Shown in pieces: positions 49,866-60,800 of a stretch of DNA of 64,000 bases (the first letter of the stretch is position 1; each line of letters starts with the position of its first letter). A program made the translations under genes and the position numbers. The notes below the pieces were generated by a model. The model ran no database searches, was not told the DNA's origin, and was given only the letters and a program-made list of their open reading frames with translations. The stretch spans positions 45,227-109,226 of the forward strand of contig JAFTPT010000031.1 in NCBI GenBank assembly GCA_017463155.1, in the 5' to 3' direction. Source of the stretch: Blautia sp. (GTDB taxonomy: Bacteria > Bacillota > Clostridia > Lachnospirales > Lachnospiraceae).

Positions 49866-51110
49866 ATGGCAGTATTTCGAGCATTTAAGGCTTTGCGGCC
49901 GGCAAAGGAGATGGCTTCCCGCGTGGCCGCGTTGCCCTATGACGTTGTCAGCCGCGCCGAGGCGAGAGAGATCGGGGAGAAGAATCCGGATTCTTTTCTG
50001 CATGTGGACCGGGCGGAGATGGACCTCGACCCCTCCGTCGACCTGTATTCACAGGAGGTGTACGACAGGGCGAGGGCCAATCTTGACAAAATGGAGCAGG
50101 ATGGCGTCCTGGTCGAGGACCGGACCGCCAATTATTACCTGTACGAGCTGACCCGTCGGGGAAAGGTGCAGACCGGTATCGTCGGCTGTGCGTCCATCGA
50201 TGATTATCTGGACGGAACCATCAAAAAGCATGAGCTGACCCGGGCGGACAAGGAGCAGGACCGCATCAATCATGTGGATGTATGTGACGCCAACACAGGC
50301 CCGATCTATCTGGCCGCCAGCTATCCCGGGGAGCTTCTTTCCCTGATGAACGGCTGGAAGGAAACCCATGCGCCGGTCTACGACTTTACGGCCGAGGACG
50401 AGATCACTCACAGGGTCTGGGTGGTGGATGAGGACGAGGCGATCCGGCAGATCCGGGAGCAGTTCGAAGGGATCGGAGCCATCTACATCGCGGACGGCCA
50501 TCACAGGGCCGCGTCTGCGGTCAAGGTGGGCCTTAAGCGGCGTGAGGAGCATCCGGGCTATACCGGAGAAGAGGAATTCAACTATTTTCTGTCGGTGGTC
50601 TTTCCCTATGACCAGCTGACGATCCTTGCCTACAACCGTGTCGTGCACGATCTGAACGGCCTTTCGGTCCAGGCATTTCTTGGCGGGCTCAAGTTCCATT
50701 TCGAACTGATGGCGCTGCCGGGTTTCCCCTGCAAGCCGGTGGAAAAGCACTGCATCGGCCTGTATGTGGACGGAGAATGGTATCATCTGAAGGCCTACGA
50801 GGATGTGTACGCCAGGGAAGATGTGGTGGGACAGCTGGACGTATCGATCCTGCAGAACAAGGTCCTGACCCCGATGCTCGGGATCGAGGATCCGAGGACC
50901 GACCAGCGGATCCGCTTTGTCGGCGGGAGCCACCCCCTTGCAGAGCTTGCCGCCATGGCCGACGAGACCGGCGGGGCCGCGTTTGCCATGTTCCCGACCT
51001 CCATGGAGGATCTGATGCAGATCGCGGACGAGGGGAAGCTGATGCCGCCCAAATCCACCTGGTTTGAGCCGAAGCTCCGGAGCGGCCTGTTTATCCACAA
51101 ACTGCGCTGA
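49866..51110 (+). CDS. DUF1015 family protein (ParB/SerK-like kinase family)
   Basis: 414-aa cytoplasmic protein. Typical: FRAFKALRPAKEMASRVAALPYDVVSRAEAREI at the start, RTANYYLYELTR, IKKHELTRADKEQDRINHVDVCDANTGPIYL, IADGHHRAASA near residue 217 and the late FRLP-like TSMEDLMQIADEGKLMPPKSTWFEPKLRSGL. The family includes free-serine kinases of the SerK type; DGHHR is the shared active-site motif. It often neighbours serA/serC, which are absent here, so a serine role is possible but not shown. Confidence 0.85.
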   Translation: MAVFRAFKALRPAKEMASRVAALPYDVVSRAEAREIGEKNPDSFLHVDRAEMDLDPSVDLYSQEVYDRARANLDKMEQDGVLVEDRTANYYLYELTRRGKVQTGIVGCASIDDYLDGTIKKHELTRADKEQDRINHVDVCDANTGPIYLAASYPGELLSLMNGWKETHAPVYDFTAEDEITHRVWVVDEDEAIRQIREQFEGIGAIYIADGHHRAASAVKVGLKRREEHPGYTGEEEFNYFLSVVFPYDQLTILAYNRVVHDLNGLSVQAFLGGLKFHFELMALPGFPCKPVEKHCIGLYVDGEWYHLKAYEDVYAREDVVGQLDVSILQNKVLTPMLGIEDPRTDQRIRFVGGSHPLAELAAMADETGGAAFAMFPTSMEDLMQIADEGKLMPPKSTWFEPKLRSGLFIHKLR

Positions 51111-51142
51111 GAGAAGCAAAAGCCGGATTCACAGAATTCTAC

Positions 51143-51171
51143 TTGCATATGAGCGGAAAATCATGTATATT
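51143..51171 (+). promoter_or_regulatory. Promoter of the SH3 lipoprotein gene
   Basis: TTGCAT at 51143-51148 and TATATT at 51166-51171, 17 bp apart, in an AT-rich gap after the DUF1015 gene. Confidence 0.7.
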
Positions 51172-51216
51172 ATTAAGTAAGTATTACTAAAGTGTATCGA
51201 TGGAGGATTTTTAACA

Positions 51217-51630
51217 ATGAAAAAGGCGGGTCTTGTTGCTGCTTTTCTTGTTCTTGCACTTTGCATCCCCGGATGCGGCTTCAAAGAGGGGGCTGATGCG
51301 GTGGTGACTGTCGTGAAGGCTACGCCGACACCGCTTCCCACGCCGACACCTGCTGCCACGCCGACTCCGGAGCCCACGCCGACGCCTGCGATCGTGACGG
51401 AGCAGACACCCAGCGGACTTACGATCGAGGTAAAGAACGGTACGTACATGGCAAATTCCGATATCAACATGCGGACCGACGCTTCCGCGGAAGCGGAGCT
51501 CATCATCGGCATTCCGAACGGAACCGAGCTTTCGAGCACCGGTGTTGTGGAGAATGGATGGGTCCGTGTGGAATATGACGGCAAGACCGGCTTTGTATCC
51601 GGAGATTATGTAACAGAATACGCAGGTTGA
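51217..51630 (+). CDS. SH3-domain lipoprotein with Pro-Thr linker
   Basis: 137-aa surface lipoprotein. Lipobox IPGC with Cys20 after a hydrophobic signal. Residues 35-65 are a Pro-Thr repeat (TPTPLPTPTPAATPTPEPTP), a typical wall-spanning spacer. Residues 75-137 form a bacterial SH3 domain (SDINMRTDASAEAELIIGIPNGTEL, GWVRVEYDGKTGFVSGDYV). SH3b domains usually bind peptidoglycan. Monocistronic, with promoter and terminator of its own, directly before the giant surface protein. Confidence 0.9.
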   Translation: MKKAGLVAAFLVLALCIPGCGFKEGADAVVTVVKATPTPLPTPTPAATPTPEPTPTPAIVTEQTPSGLTIEVKNGTYMANSDINMRTDASAEAELIIGIPNGTELSSTGVVENGWVRVEYDGKTGFVSGDYVTEYAG

Positions 51631-51640
51631 ATGAATGAAA

Positions 51641-51677
51641 AAAGGATCAGAGGCGAAAGTGCCTCTGATCTTTTTTT
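51641..51677 (+). terminator. Intrinsic terminator after the SH3 lipoprotein gene
   Basis: GATCAGAGGC and GCCTCTGATC form a perfect 10-bp stem around a 6-base loop, preceded by an A-run and followed by seven T. Confidence 0.92.
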
Positions 51678-51693
51678 GTTACAGGTTTTTTAC

Positions 51694-51862
51694 TTGTTTA
51701 TTGACATAAAGAAGAGTATAATAGACTCTGTATACGTATAAATATCAACGGATTATGCGCTGTATTCCGCGTATGCGGAGCGGATAGACTTGTTACGGAA
51801 TAGTTACGGAAAGATATTCGAAACATAAAAATACCGAAAAGTGGCTGAAAGAGGACGCAGAT
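51694..51862 (+). promoter_or_regulatory. Promoter and leader of the giant secreted protein gene
   Basis: TTGTTT at 51694-51699 and TATAAT at 51717-51722 are 17 bp apart; a TTGACA at 51701-51706 is too close to that -10 to be its partner. The leader of about 130 bases contains the small hairpin TCCGC-GTAT-GCGGA (51766-51779) and a tandem GTTACGGAA repeat near 51792-51811. GAGG at about 51851 serves ATG 51863. Confidence 0.6.
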
Positions 51863-54800
51863 ATGAGATTTTCAGGGAAAAGATGGCTGTCGGGCGCGCT
51901 GGCTGCGGTACTGATGCTGCAGCAGCTTGTTCCAATGACGGCGCTTGCAGAGGATTTATCATCGGGAGAGGAAGCCGTGTATGCGGAAGATACGGCTTAT
52001 TCCGTGATGTCATCGGAGGAGGATATAACGGATGATCAGGATCTTCCCGAACTGGAAGAGGCGGATCTTGTTGATCCGGATGAAGAGTATCCGGATGAAG
52101 AATATCCGGATGAAGAATATCCGGACGAAGATATTGTGCTTTCGGACGGATCAGATGGATCCGCCTGGGAGGAAGGTGATGAATATCCCGGTACTCCGTC
52201 AGAAGAAGACGGAACGCAGGATCCGGATGCGGAGGATATGGATGAAAGCGGATCCATCGATGAGGAGGCCTTTGACGAAGAGGATGAAGAACTTGAAGAA
52301 GATGACGAGGATCTGCTTCTTTCCAGTGCACCTCTGGTAGGAAGTACTTTGAATGGTGTTTTTTACATAAATGCGGACGGTGATCCGGCAACGGCGCCCT
52401 CCTGTACCCGGGTCGAAGAGGATGTCACAGCCTGGAAGAACGGGTGGTATGTGGTCGAAGGGGATGTCACGATCGACACGCGTGTCAAGGTGACCAAGGA
52501 TGTGTCCCTGATTCTCGCGGACGGGGCAAAGCTGACCGTTCCCATGGGAATCGAAGTCAACGGTACCTCAACAAACGCACTGCACATCTATGCGCAGGAG
52601 GAAGGCACAGGCGCACTCGTATCCGGCGGCAGCTGCGCCAAAGGCGCGGCCGGGATCGGCGGGAAGAGCGGTATGCTCTCCGGTCCCATCTCCATCCATG
52701 GCGGAACGATCACGGCCAGGGGCGGTCTTCGGGGCGCCGGCATCGGCGGCGGTCTTTATTCTGACGCTACGGATATGATGATCACCGGCGGCACTGTCAC
52801 GGCTGTCGGTGGTGATCAGGCGGCCGGGATCGGCGGGGGCTACCAGGGCGGCTGTCAGAAGCTGTGGATCAGCAAGGGGACGATCACCGCGATCGCGGGA
52901 AACAGTACCGCCAGTGCTTCGAAAGCGGCGGAGGCGATCGGAACAGGCCAGGATCCGACGGCAGGGTCGGGGACGCTTAGTTTTTCCCTGTACGACGGGG
53001 CTGAGATCCGGGCCGGTTCCGATGAGGATCATGTCGAGATCTATTTCAGTGACGATGTCGGCGTTGATGCATGCCGAAACAATCCCTATGTACGGATCTC
53101 ACAGGCGACGGAGGGTATCCGTTATATTGATAAAGATGGAATTGAATGGCTGCTGAGCGTCAATCTGTTTAAGCGGATCACGGCAGATACGGTTACATGG
53201 GACCAGTCCTGGTATGCAGTGACGGGTGATATTACCATCCGGGACCGTGTTCTCGTTTCCGGAAATATAAATCTGGTCCTTGGCGACGGCGCCAGACTGA
53301 ACGCTTCCAAAGGCATCACTGTCCCGGAAGGGTGCAGTATCCGGATCTTCGGGCAGAAGGAACAGTCGGGGAGGCTGGTCGCCGAGGCCGGCTCTTATTC
53401 CGGAGCCGGCATCGGCAGTGAAAATGAGAAGAACGCCGGCACCATTGAACTGTATGGAGGCCGGATCTCCGCGGTAGGCGGTCCTGGTGCACCAGGCATC
53501 GGAGGTGCCCGGAACGGCAGCGCCGCTGTCATTATCGGACGGGGTGAGATCAACGCGGCCGGCGGAAGCGACGGTGCCGGGATCGGCGGCGGTGCCGATA
53601 CATCCGTAACGATCAACGGCGGAACGGTGATCGCCACAGGAAACGGCGGAGGTGCCGGGATCGGCGGGAATAATTACAGGAATGGCGGCACTGTCAACAT
53701 CACGGACGGAACTGTCACGGCGACGGGAGGCGAAAATGGTGCCGGGATCGGCGGGGGACGAAACGGAGACGGAGGATCAATCGAGATCTCCGGAGGGACC
53801 GTTGAGGCTTCCGGATCACGGTCAGGTGCCGGGATCGGTGGCGGAAACGGTGGAAAGGGTGCTTCGATCACCGTTCGCGGAGGTTCCGTGACGGCCTCCG
53901 GAGGAGGATATGGCGGCTGCGGCATCGGCGGCGGGAATAACGGCGCCGGGGGAGATGTGACGCTAACGGGCGGAATCGTTCTCGCGACAGGCGGAGGCTC
54001 CGACATGGCCATCGGCGGTGAGGGAATGGAAACAGGAACCATCCGTTTCGCGGACATGAGGGTATTCGCGGGCGGCAGTCCGGATACTCTTTCTCCGGTA
54101 AAAGTGGGCCCCGGCAATGATATCCGGGAACAGGAATGCCACAATGTGTGTGCCCGGATCGATCTCTGTGAAGAACATGCGGCCGCGGAAGGCTATGTCC
54201 ATAATGAAGAAGGACACTGGAATGTATGCGCGAACTGTATGACGCCTCTGAATGGGGAATATCACCGGTACAGGGAATACGCCGATAAAAACAAAGAAGA
54301 AAAATATACCTTTGAGCCGGTCGATGAGACCTGGCACCAGAGGGAATGTGAAGTCTGCGGTTACATCGAAAAAGGCCTGCATTCCTATGATACGGGCGAT
54401 CTGCGATGCCAGCTCTGCGGCGGCGGAGAGATCGTTGTGACCTATGTGGATGCAAATGGCACCAAAAAACAGCATAAGGGGTGTCTCCAGATCCACGGGA
54501 AGGACGCTGACGGTACGGAAGTCTTTGAACTGAACGATGAACTTTTCGACGGCTTCTATATGGTGAAGGATGACGTTGAGATCGAGAACCGGATGACGGT
54601 AGATGGAAAAGTCAATCTGGTATTGTGCGACGGTGCTTCACTGACGGCCACCAAGGGTATTGAGGTGAACAGTGGCAATACCCTGACGATCTGGCGGCAG
54701 GAGAAGGGAACCGGAAAGCTGTATGCCCGCGGTTCCTCCGGGAACGCCGGAATCGGAGGCGCCGATGATGACAATGGCGGAACCATCGTGATCAACGGCG

Positions 54801-57800
54801 GTAACATCATTGCCATTGGCGGGGAAAACGCTGCCGGGATCGGAGCGGGCAGCTTCCTGGATGATCCTCCGACGGAAAAGGTAATCAAAGGAAGCACGTA
54901 TTACTTCCTGTACTGCAACGGGCTTGGCGCAACTGTGACGATCAACGGAGGATCTGTGGATGCGCTCGGTGGTGCCGGCGGCGCCGGGATCGGCGGGGGC
55001 AGATACTGTGCCGGCGGAACGATCACCATCACAGGCGGTACGGTAAAAGCAAGAGGCTCTGCGGGTGCCGGGATCGGCGGCGGTGAAAAAGGGACCGGCG
55101 GAACGATCACGATCAGCGGCGGTGATGTAAGTGCAAGCGGCGATACAGGAGCCGGCATCGGAAGTGGTCATGAAGGCAGTCATGACCGGCTGAAAAAAGG
55201 AACGGTGATCACGATCACCAACGGAGCAAAGGTCGATGCCTACAGCAGTGATGCTACTGCCATCGGACTTGCGAGATGCTATTATCCGGTTTTGACATTG
55301 GCCACTCCTTGCGAAGTCAACATACTGAGCGGGCGAGTAAAAGCAACCAGCAGAATTGTTTTCCCTGTCGGCGTCAGTTTACATCCCGCATGGAATCCGA
55401 GTCTGTCAAGCGCCAGGCTCGTAAAGATTACGCTTGCCTGTAACAGACCTTCCGATTATATCTGGCTGAACGGTCCTACGGACAATGATATCTATACGTT
55501 ATACTACAGGATTCCGACGTACCGTGGTCATAAGCTGGACATCGCGCCCGGATCCGGATATCCGCTTGCTGACAAAGATACGAACCGGGTCATCAATCAG
55601 CTGGTCGATGGGTGGGGATATGTTTCCTGCTGGGATCTGGGCCGGACGTATCTTGTACCTGCTACCGTTTATTATGTTCATTTTGACGGCAACGGGGCTG
55701 ATGGATTCATGGAAGACACGGCTGCTGATCCTGCCAGTGAATACAGGCTTCCGGAGAGCGGTTTCTATCCGCCTTACGGGAAATATTTCAGCGGCTGGCG
55801 TGCGGACGTGGACGGATCCCTTTACCAGAGCGGAGAAGTCTTTACGAGTAATGTATACCCGAAGGATATCACCTTCAAAGCAGAATGGGAGGACGGATAT
55901 GGTATCTGGGTCGGCAACAGGCTTATCACGCCCCAAAATGCGAAGGATGTTTTTGGGGACGGATCGGTTTCCTATGATGACGCTGCAAAGAAGCTGAAGC
56001 TGTCAGATCTTTCGAAGATATCTGTAGATCGCGGTGATCAGACCGGGGATCAGCCCTACAAACATGCTCTGATCTATGCGGAAGACAGAGATCTGAACAT
56101 TGAGCTCGACGACGCGGCCGTCAGTGCCGATGAACTTACGGATTACGGGATCCGGGTCGTGAACGGGGAACTGCACATAAGCGGCGCCGCCGGAGGAGAC
56201 GGAACTCTTCAGGTGGAAGGCGCGAAGATCGGTATCTGCGCGGATGAGAAGGTCGTGATCGAGGATCTGCGCAGGCTGACCGTCCTGGAACAGTCCGGGA
56301 ACGGCATCGGAATTCAGAGCAAAAACGCAAGTGTAGAACTGCGCCGGAACAATCTTTCCGCATACTCGGCCATGCAGTATGAGATCACCGGAGGTACCGG
56401 CATCGAAGGAAACGGCGTCAGCATACAGGATATATCTTTGGTAACGGCAAAATCCACGGCTCCGAAGGGATACGGAATCCGATCTTACAGCTGGGTGAAC
56501 CTTACCAGGACGACCTCTTATACCAGGATCGACGCACATGGAGGAACCGCCGGTGTCTATGCGGATAATATGATCACCCAGCAGGATTCCGACCTGAGAG
56601 CGAGCGGGGATGCCTACGGGATCTATACCGGCAGAGGCCTGACCCTGCTTCGTCGTGAAACCTCCGTGCGGGCAACGGCAGAAAGCCCGGGAACGGGCAT
56701 ATATGTAGGCGGGTATCTTCGGAACGAGGATGGCATCGTTACGAGCCGCGGAGGTAAGATCGGTATTGAGAGCGACGGCGTTTATCCCAGATGGATGGAT
56801 ACCTCCTATACGGATATTAAGGTGGACGCGTCCGGGACAGTCCAGGCCATAAAAGGCCCAACCCAGATCGAGTATGCCATGGAGATACAGCGGCCTGATG
56901 AAGCATCCATGCGTTCTGACGGGATCATTCTGGACAAAGACGGCAGACCGGCCACGGATGTGCTGATCGTTCCCAGAGAGTTCGAGATCTCCTTTGATCC
57001 CGGAGAAGGTTCCGGGACAATGGCTTCTTTGTATGTAACACAGGATGCGGAAACCTTCCTCCCGCGCTGTTCCTTTACAAGTCCGGAACCCGGCCTTCTG
57101 TTTGCGGGCTGGAAGATCAACGGCAAGATCTATGGAGAAGGCGACGCGTTTACGACCGCAGATGACGTAACCGCCGTCGCGCAGTGGGGATTTACCTGGT
57201 GGACATTGCAGAATCTTCTGAAAAAGGGCGGTGAGATCGTGCTGCCCTGTGATGTCACAGCAGGGAGTGCGGATACATATCTCAGCTCCACCCGCGACGC
57301 GGTCATCGACCTGAACGGACATACCATCGACCGGGGCCTGAACAGCATACGATCCGACGGACAGGTCTTCCGGGTGACCGATGGCACGTTGACCATAAAA
57401 GACAGTACGGGAGAAGGCAGGATCACCGGCGGAAAAGCCTCCGGAAACGGGGGAGCCGTCCTGATATCCGGCGGATCCTTTATCCTGGAGGGAGGCACGA
57501 TCACAGGGAATGAAGCTGCGCCCGAGGAGTCCGGAAAACAGATCTACGGCGGAGCTGTCTATGTGGACCACGGAACCTTTACCATGACAGGCGGAGCACT
57601 CTCCGGAAACAAGGCGGAGAGCGCGGGAAGCGCAGTGTTTGTCGCGAACAGCGACGCCCGTTTCGTCATGACCGGAGGTACCGTCACGGATAATTATGCC
57701 CGTTATGGCTGTGCGGTCCTCCCGAGGGATGGTTCCTTTGAGATCTCGGGTTCGCCCGTGATCACGGGTAACCGAATGCTGCAGGGGACAAAGACGTCGG

Positions 57801-60800
57801 ATTATGATCTGTATTATCTCGGAAGCTATATGCGCCGTACAAAACCGATCCTGGTAACAGGAGCGCTTGACGAGAACGCCTGTATCAACGTCGGTACATC
57901 GAACTTCAATTATCCGGTCATCACCTCCGGTCTTCCCGGAAACGGCAGCTATAAGAGTTTTGTCAGCAGCAATCCCGATTACACGGTATATCCGGATGAG
58001 AACGGGGAAGCGGCCCTGATGACAAAGAAGACACTGACCTTCTACGCGGATGTGGCCGGAAGTAAGGTCTTTCTGACGCAGAAGGTGTTTCCGGGCGAGC
58101 CTTTGTCACAGTTTTTAAGTCAGCTCTCACTTGAAAAAGAAGGCTTTACAGCAGCAGGCTGGACCAGACAGAAGACGGACCAGGACGCTTACAGCTACAA
58201 AGCAGCGGTACCCGGAGATGATGCTTACTGTGTGGACGATCTCAGCACCATGGAAATGCCCGGGCAGGATACTTTTTTCTATCCGGTCCTGATCCGGCAC
58301 CGGGTACAGGTGCATCTGGATCTTGGAGCCATTGACACGAATGCCAATGCGCAAAACCTGAACGGATGGGAAAACCCGCCCGTCTATACGGATACGGAGA
58401 CACCGGCCAGCCTGGCGATAAGCCAGTACAGGTGTTTCAATGTCGAGCTTGGTGAGACGATCCGTATGAACGAGGGAATGAGCGCCATTACACGCAAAGG
58501 CTATGATCTGGATGCGTGGCTGACCCGGAACGGGACCCGGTGGAATTCCGGATGGGGTGCTGATCCGCAGTACTGTGATACGGACAATGCGGGAAATCCT
58601 TTTCTTACAAAAAGCAGCGAGTATCCCTATTCCTACTACACGATGACGCTCAGGCCGGCCTGGAAGTTAAAAAAGGCGACGGTGCGGTATGACATCGGCA
58701 TGGGCCGGGGTATGGTCACGACACAGTCGACGGCGACCCCCTATAGTACGGTGACGGTCATCCGTACAAAGCCGCTGCCTCCGGACAACTATATCTTTGT
58801 CGGATGGCGGGACAAGCAAGGCAACGTGTACAAAGGAGGAGATACCTTTGTGTACGATGGCTTTGACAAAGTGACGGTCATCACGGAAGGAACCGGTAAT
58901 AATACGATCCGCCTGAGTGCGGTTTATGCGAAGATCCCGCAGGGAGCTTTGCTCTTTGACTCCGGGGGCGGTACAAACGTAGATCCGATCCAGAAAAAAC
59001 CGACGGACGGTTCGACGTCCTACCAGGTGACAGAATCCGAGGTGATCAGCAAACAGCCCACGAGAACCGGATATACCTTTACCGGCTGGTATACGACAGA
59101 AGAATGCACGGAAAAGGTGAAATTCCCGATGACCATCACGGGGGACGACAATGTCACCATCTATGCCGGCTGGGAGGCAAATGAGTACAGGATCGAACTT
59201 GACTACGGCCCGGATGCAGGCATGGCAGTTTTTATGGGGCACTACGGGGACCCGGTCAACATTCCGGATCCGGTAAAAATGCATTATCGGTTTGACGGCT
59301 GGACTCCGGCGAAACCGGCTTACATGCCCGCGTACAACATGCGGCTGACGGCCAGATGGGTTCCGCGGTATTATACCATCACCTTTGATCTTGGCGGAGG
59401 ATCAGGCACCAGCTATATCAGTGCGATCTACGGTGCTTCGATCACCGCTCCCGCCGATCCTGAAAGGGAAGGATATGTATTTGCCGGCTGGGAACCGGAT
59501 ATTCCGTCCAACATGCCGGACGACAATCCTGTTATCACGGCACGCTGGATGCAGCTTCAGGATCAGCCGGAGGCTCCTGTTGTAAAAGAAGTACGGGATA
59601 CATCGATCGAGGTCGTACCGGAAGAAGGACAGGAGTACGCGATAAGACCTGCGGATACGGCCGAAAAAACCGAAGCATATAGCTGGCAGCTGCCGGATGA
59701 AAACGGCCGGATGGTCTTTGAAGATCTGGTTCCTTCTTTGTGGTATCGGATGGTTACCCGAAGAGCCGGAGACGATACAAAGCTGCCCTCCGAAATATCG
59801 GAAAGTGCACTCGCGAAAACGAGAAAAAGCAGTCAGGAAAAACCGGCTGCCCCGACGCTTCAGGCGGGCCTTACGTACATTGAAGTCGTTCCGGCCATCG
59901 AAGGACAGGAATACGCGATCAGAACCATTGGCACACCGGAAAGCACAACGTTGAATTATCAGAAACCGGACGGAGACGGCCGGATGGTATTTGACGGGCT
60001 GCTTCAGGATACGCCCTACCAGGTGGTGACCCGCGTTGCGGAAACAGATACAAGGTATGTTTCACCGGTTTCGGATCCGGCAGAGATCTATACACAAAAA
60101 ACGACAGTCGAATCGGTGCGGATCACAGGCACGCAGCGTTTCCGGGAGACGCTGACGGCAGTGGTGCAGCCGGAGGACGCACAGGATCTTGCTTTCAGCT
60201 GGTACCGGACAGGATCGGGGGGCGAGTCCGAAGAGATCACTGATGCGGAAAGCCGTACCTATGCGCTGACGGCGGAAGATATCGGAAAAACCATAACCCT
60301 GGTTGTGCTGCAGACGGTTCGGGGCGGCGAGGACGTGACCGTGTCCGCATCTTCCGGGACAATCCGGAAGGGAGTCGGACCGGAAGCACCTGCACTCTCG
60401 GCCGAGGCGGAGGAAACGACGATCAAGGTGACGGCTCCGGTTCAGGAGGACGCCCGGTTCGAATACAGTCTGGACAATAAGACGTGGCAAAGTGCAGTAT
60501 CCTTTGCCAATCTGACCCCGGGATCCACCTATACGGTCTACGCACGTGAAAAGGAAACAGAAACCCATGAGGCCGGAAAAACGGCCAGTCTGCGGATCTC
60601 CACAAAGCTTACAACGGCAGAGGTCTATGAGATCCGGCAGAACGCCGACGGAAGCTGGCCGGAGCCTGGAGACCCGCTTGCCGCCAGAGCGGTTGCCAGG
60701 TATCAGGTTCCGGAGGATACGGATGCCTTTACCGCGCACGGGTACCGGTTTGACACATATATCGGGACGGACGCCGGCACCAGAGCCTGTTCGGCAGGGG

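Noticed and set aside
48728-49888. A 386-codon plus-strand frame overlapping the MATE gene in another frame
   Set aside because: MATE membrane segments and motifs are in the other frame; this one is rich in Arg/Gly/Asp as expected of an out-of-frame GC-rich read.
52430-55260. CRISPR array or intergenic satellite in the GC-rich repeats
   Set aside because: The repeats are in-frame codons for glycine-rich turns of a continuous protein; spacing and sequence vary as protein repeats do.
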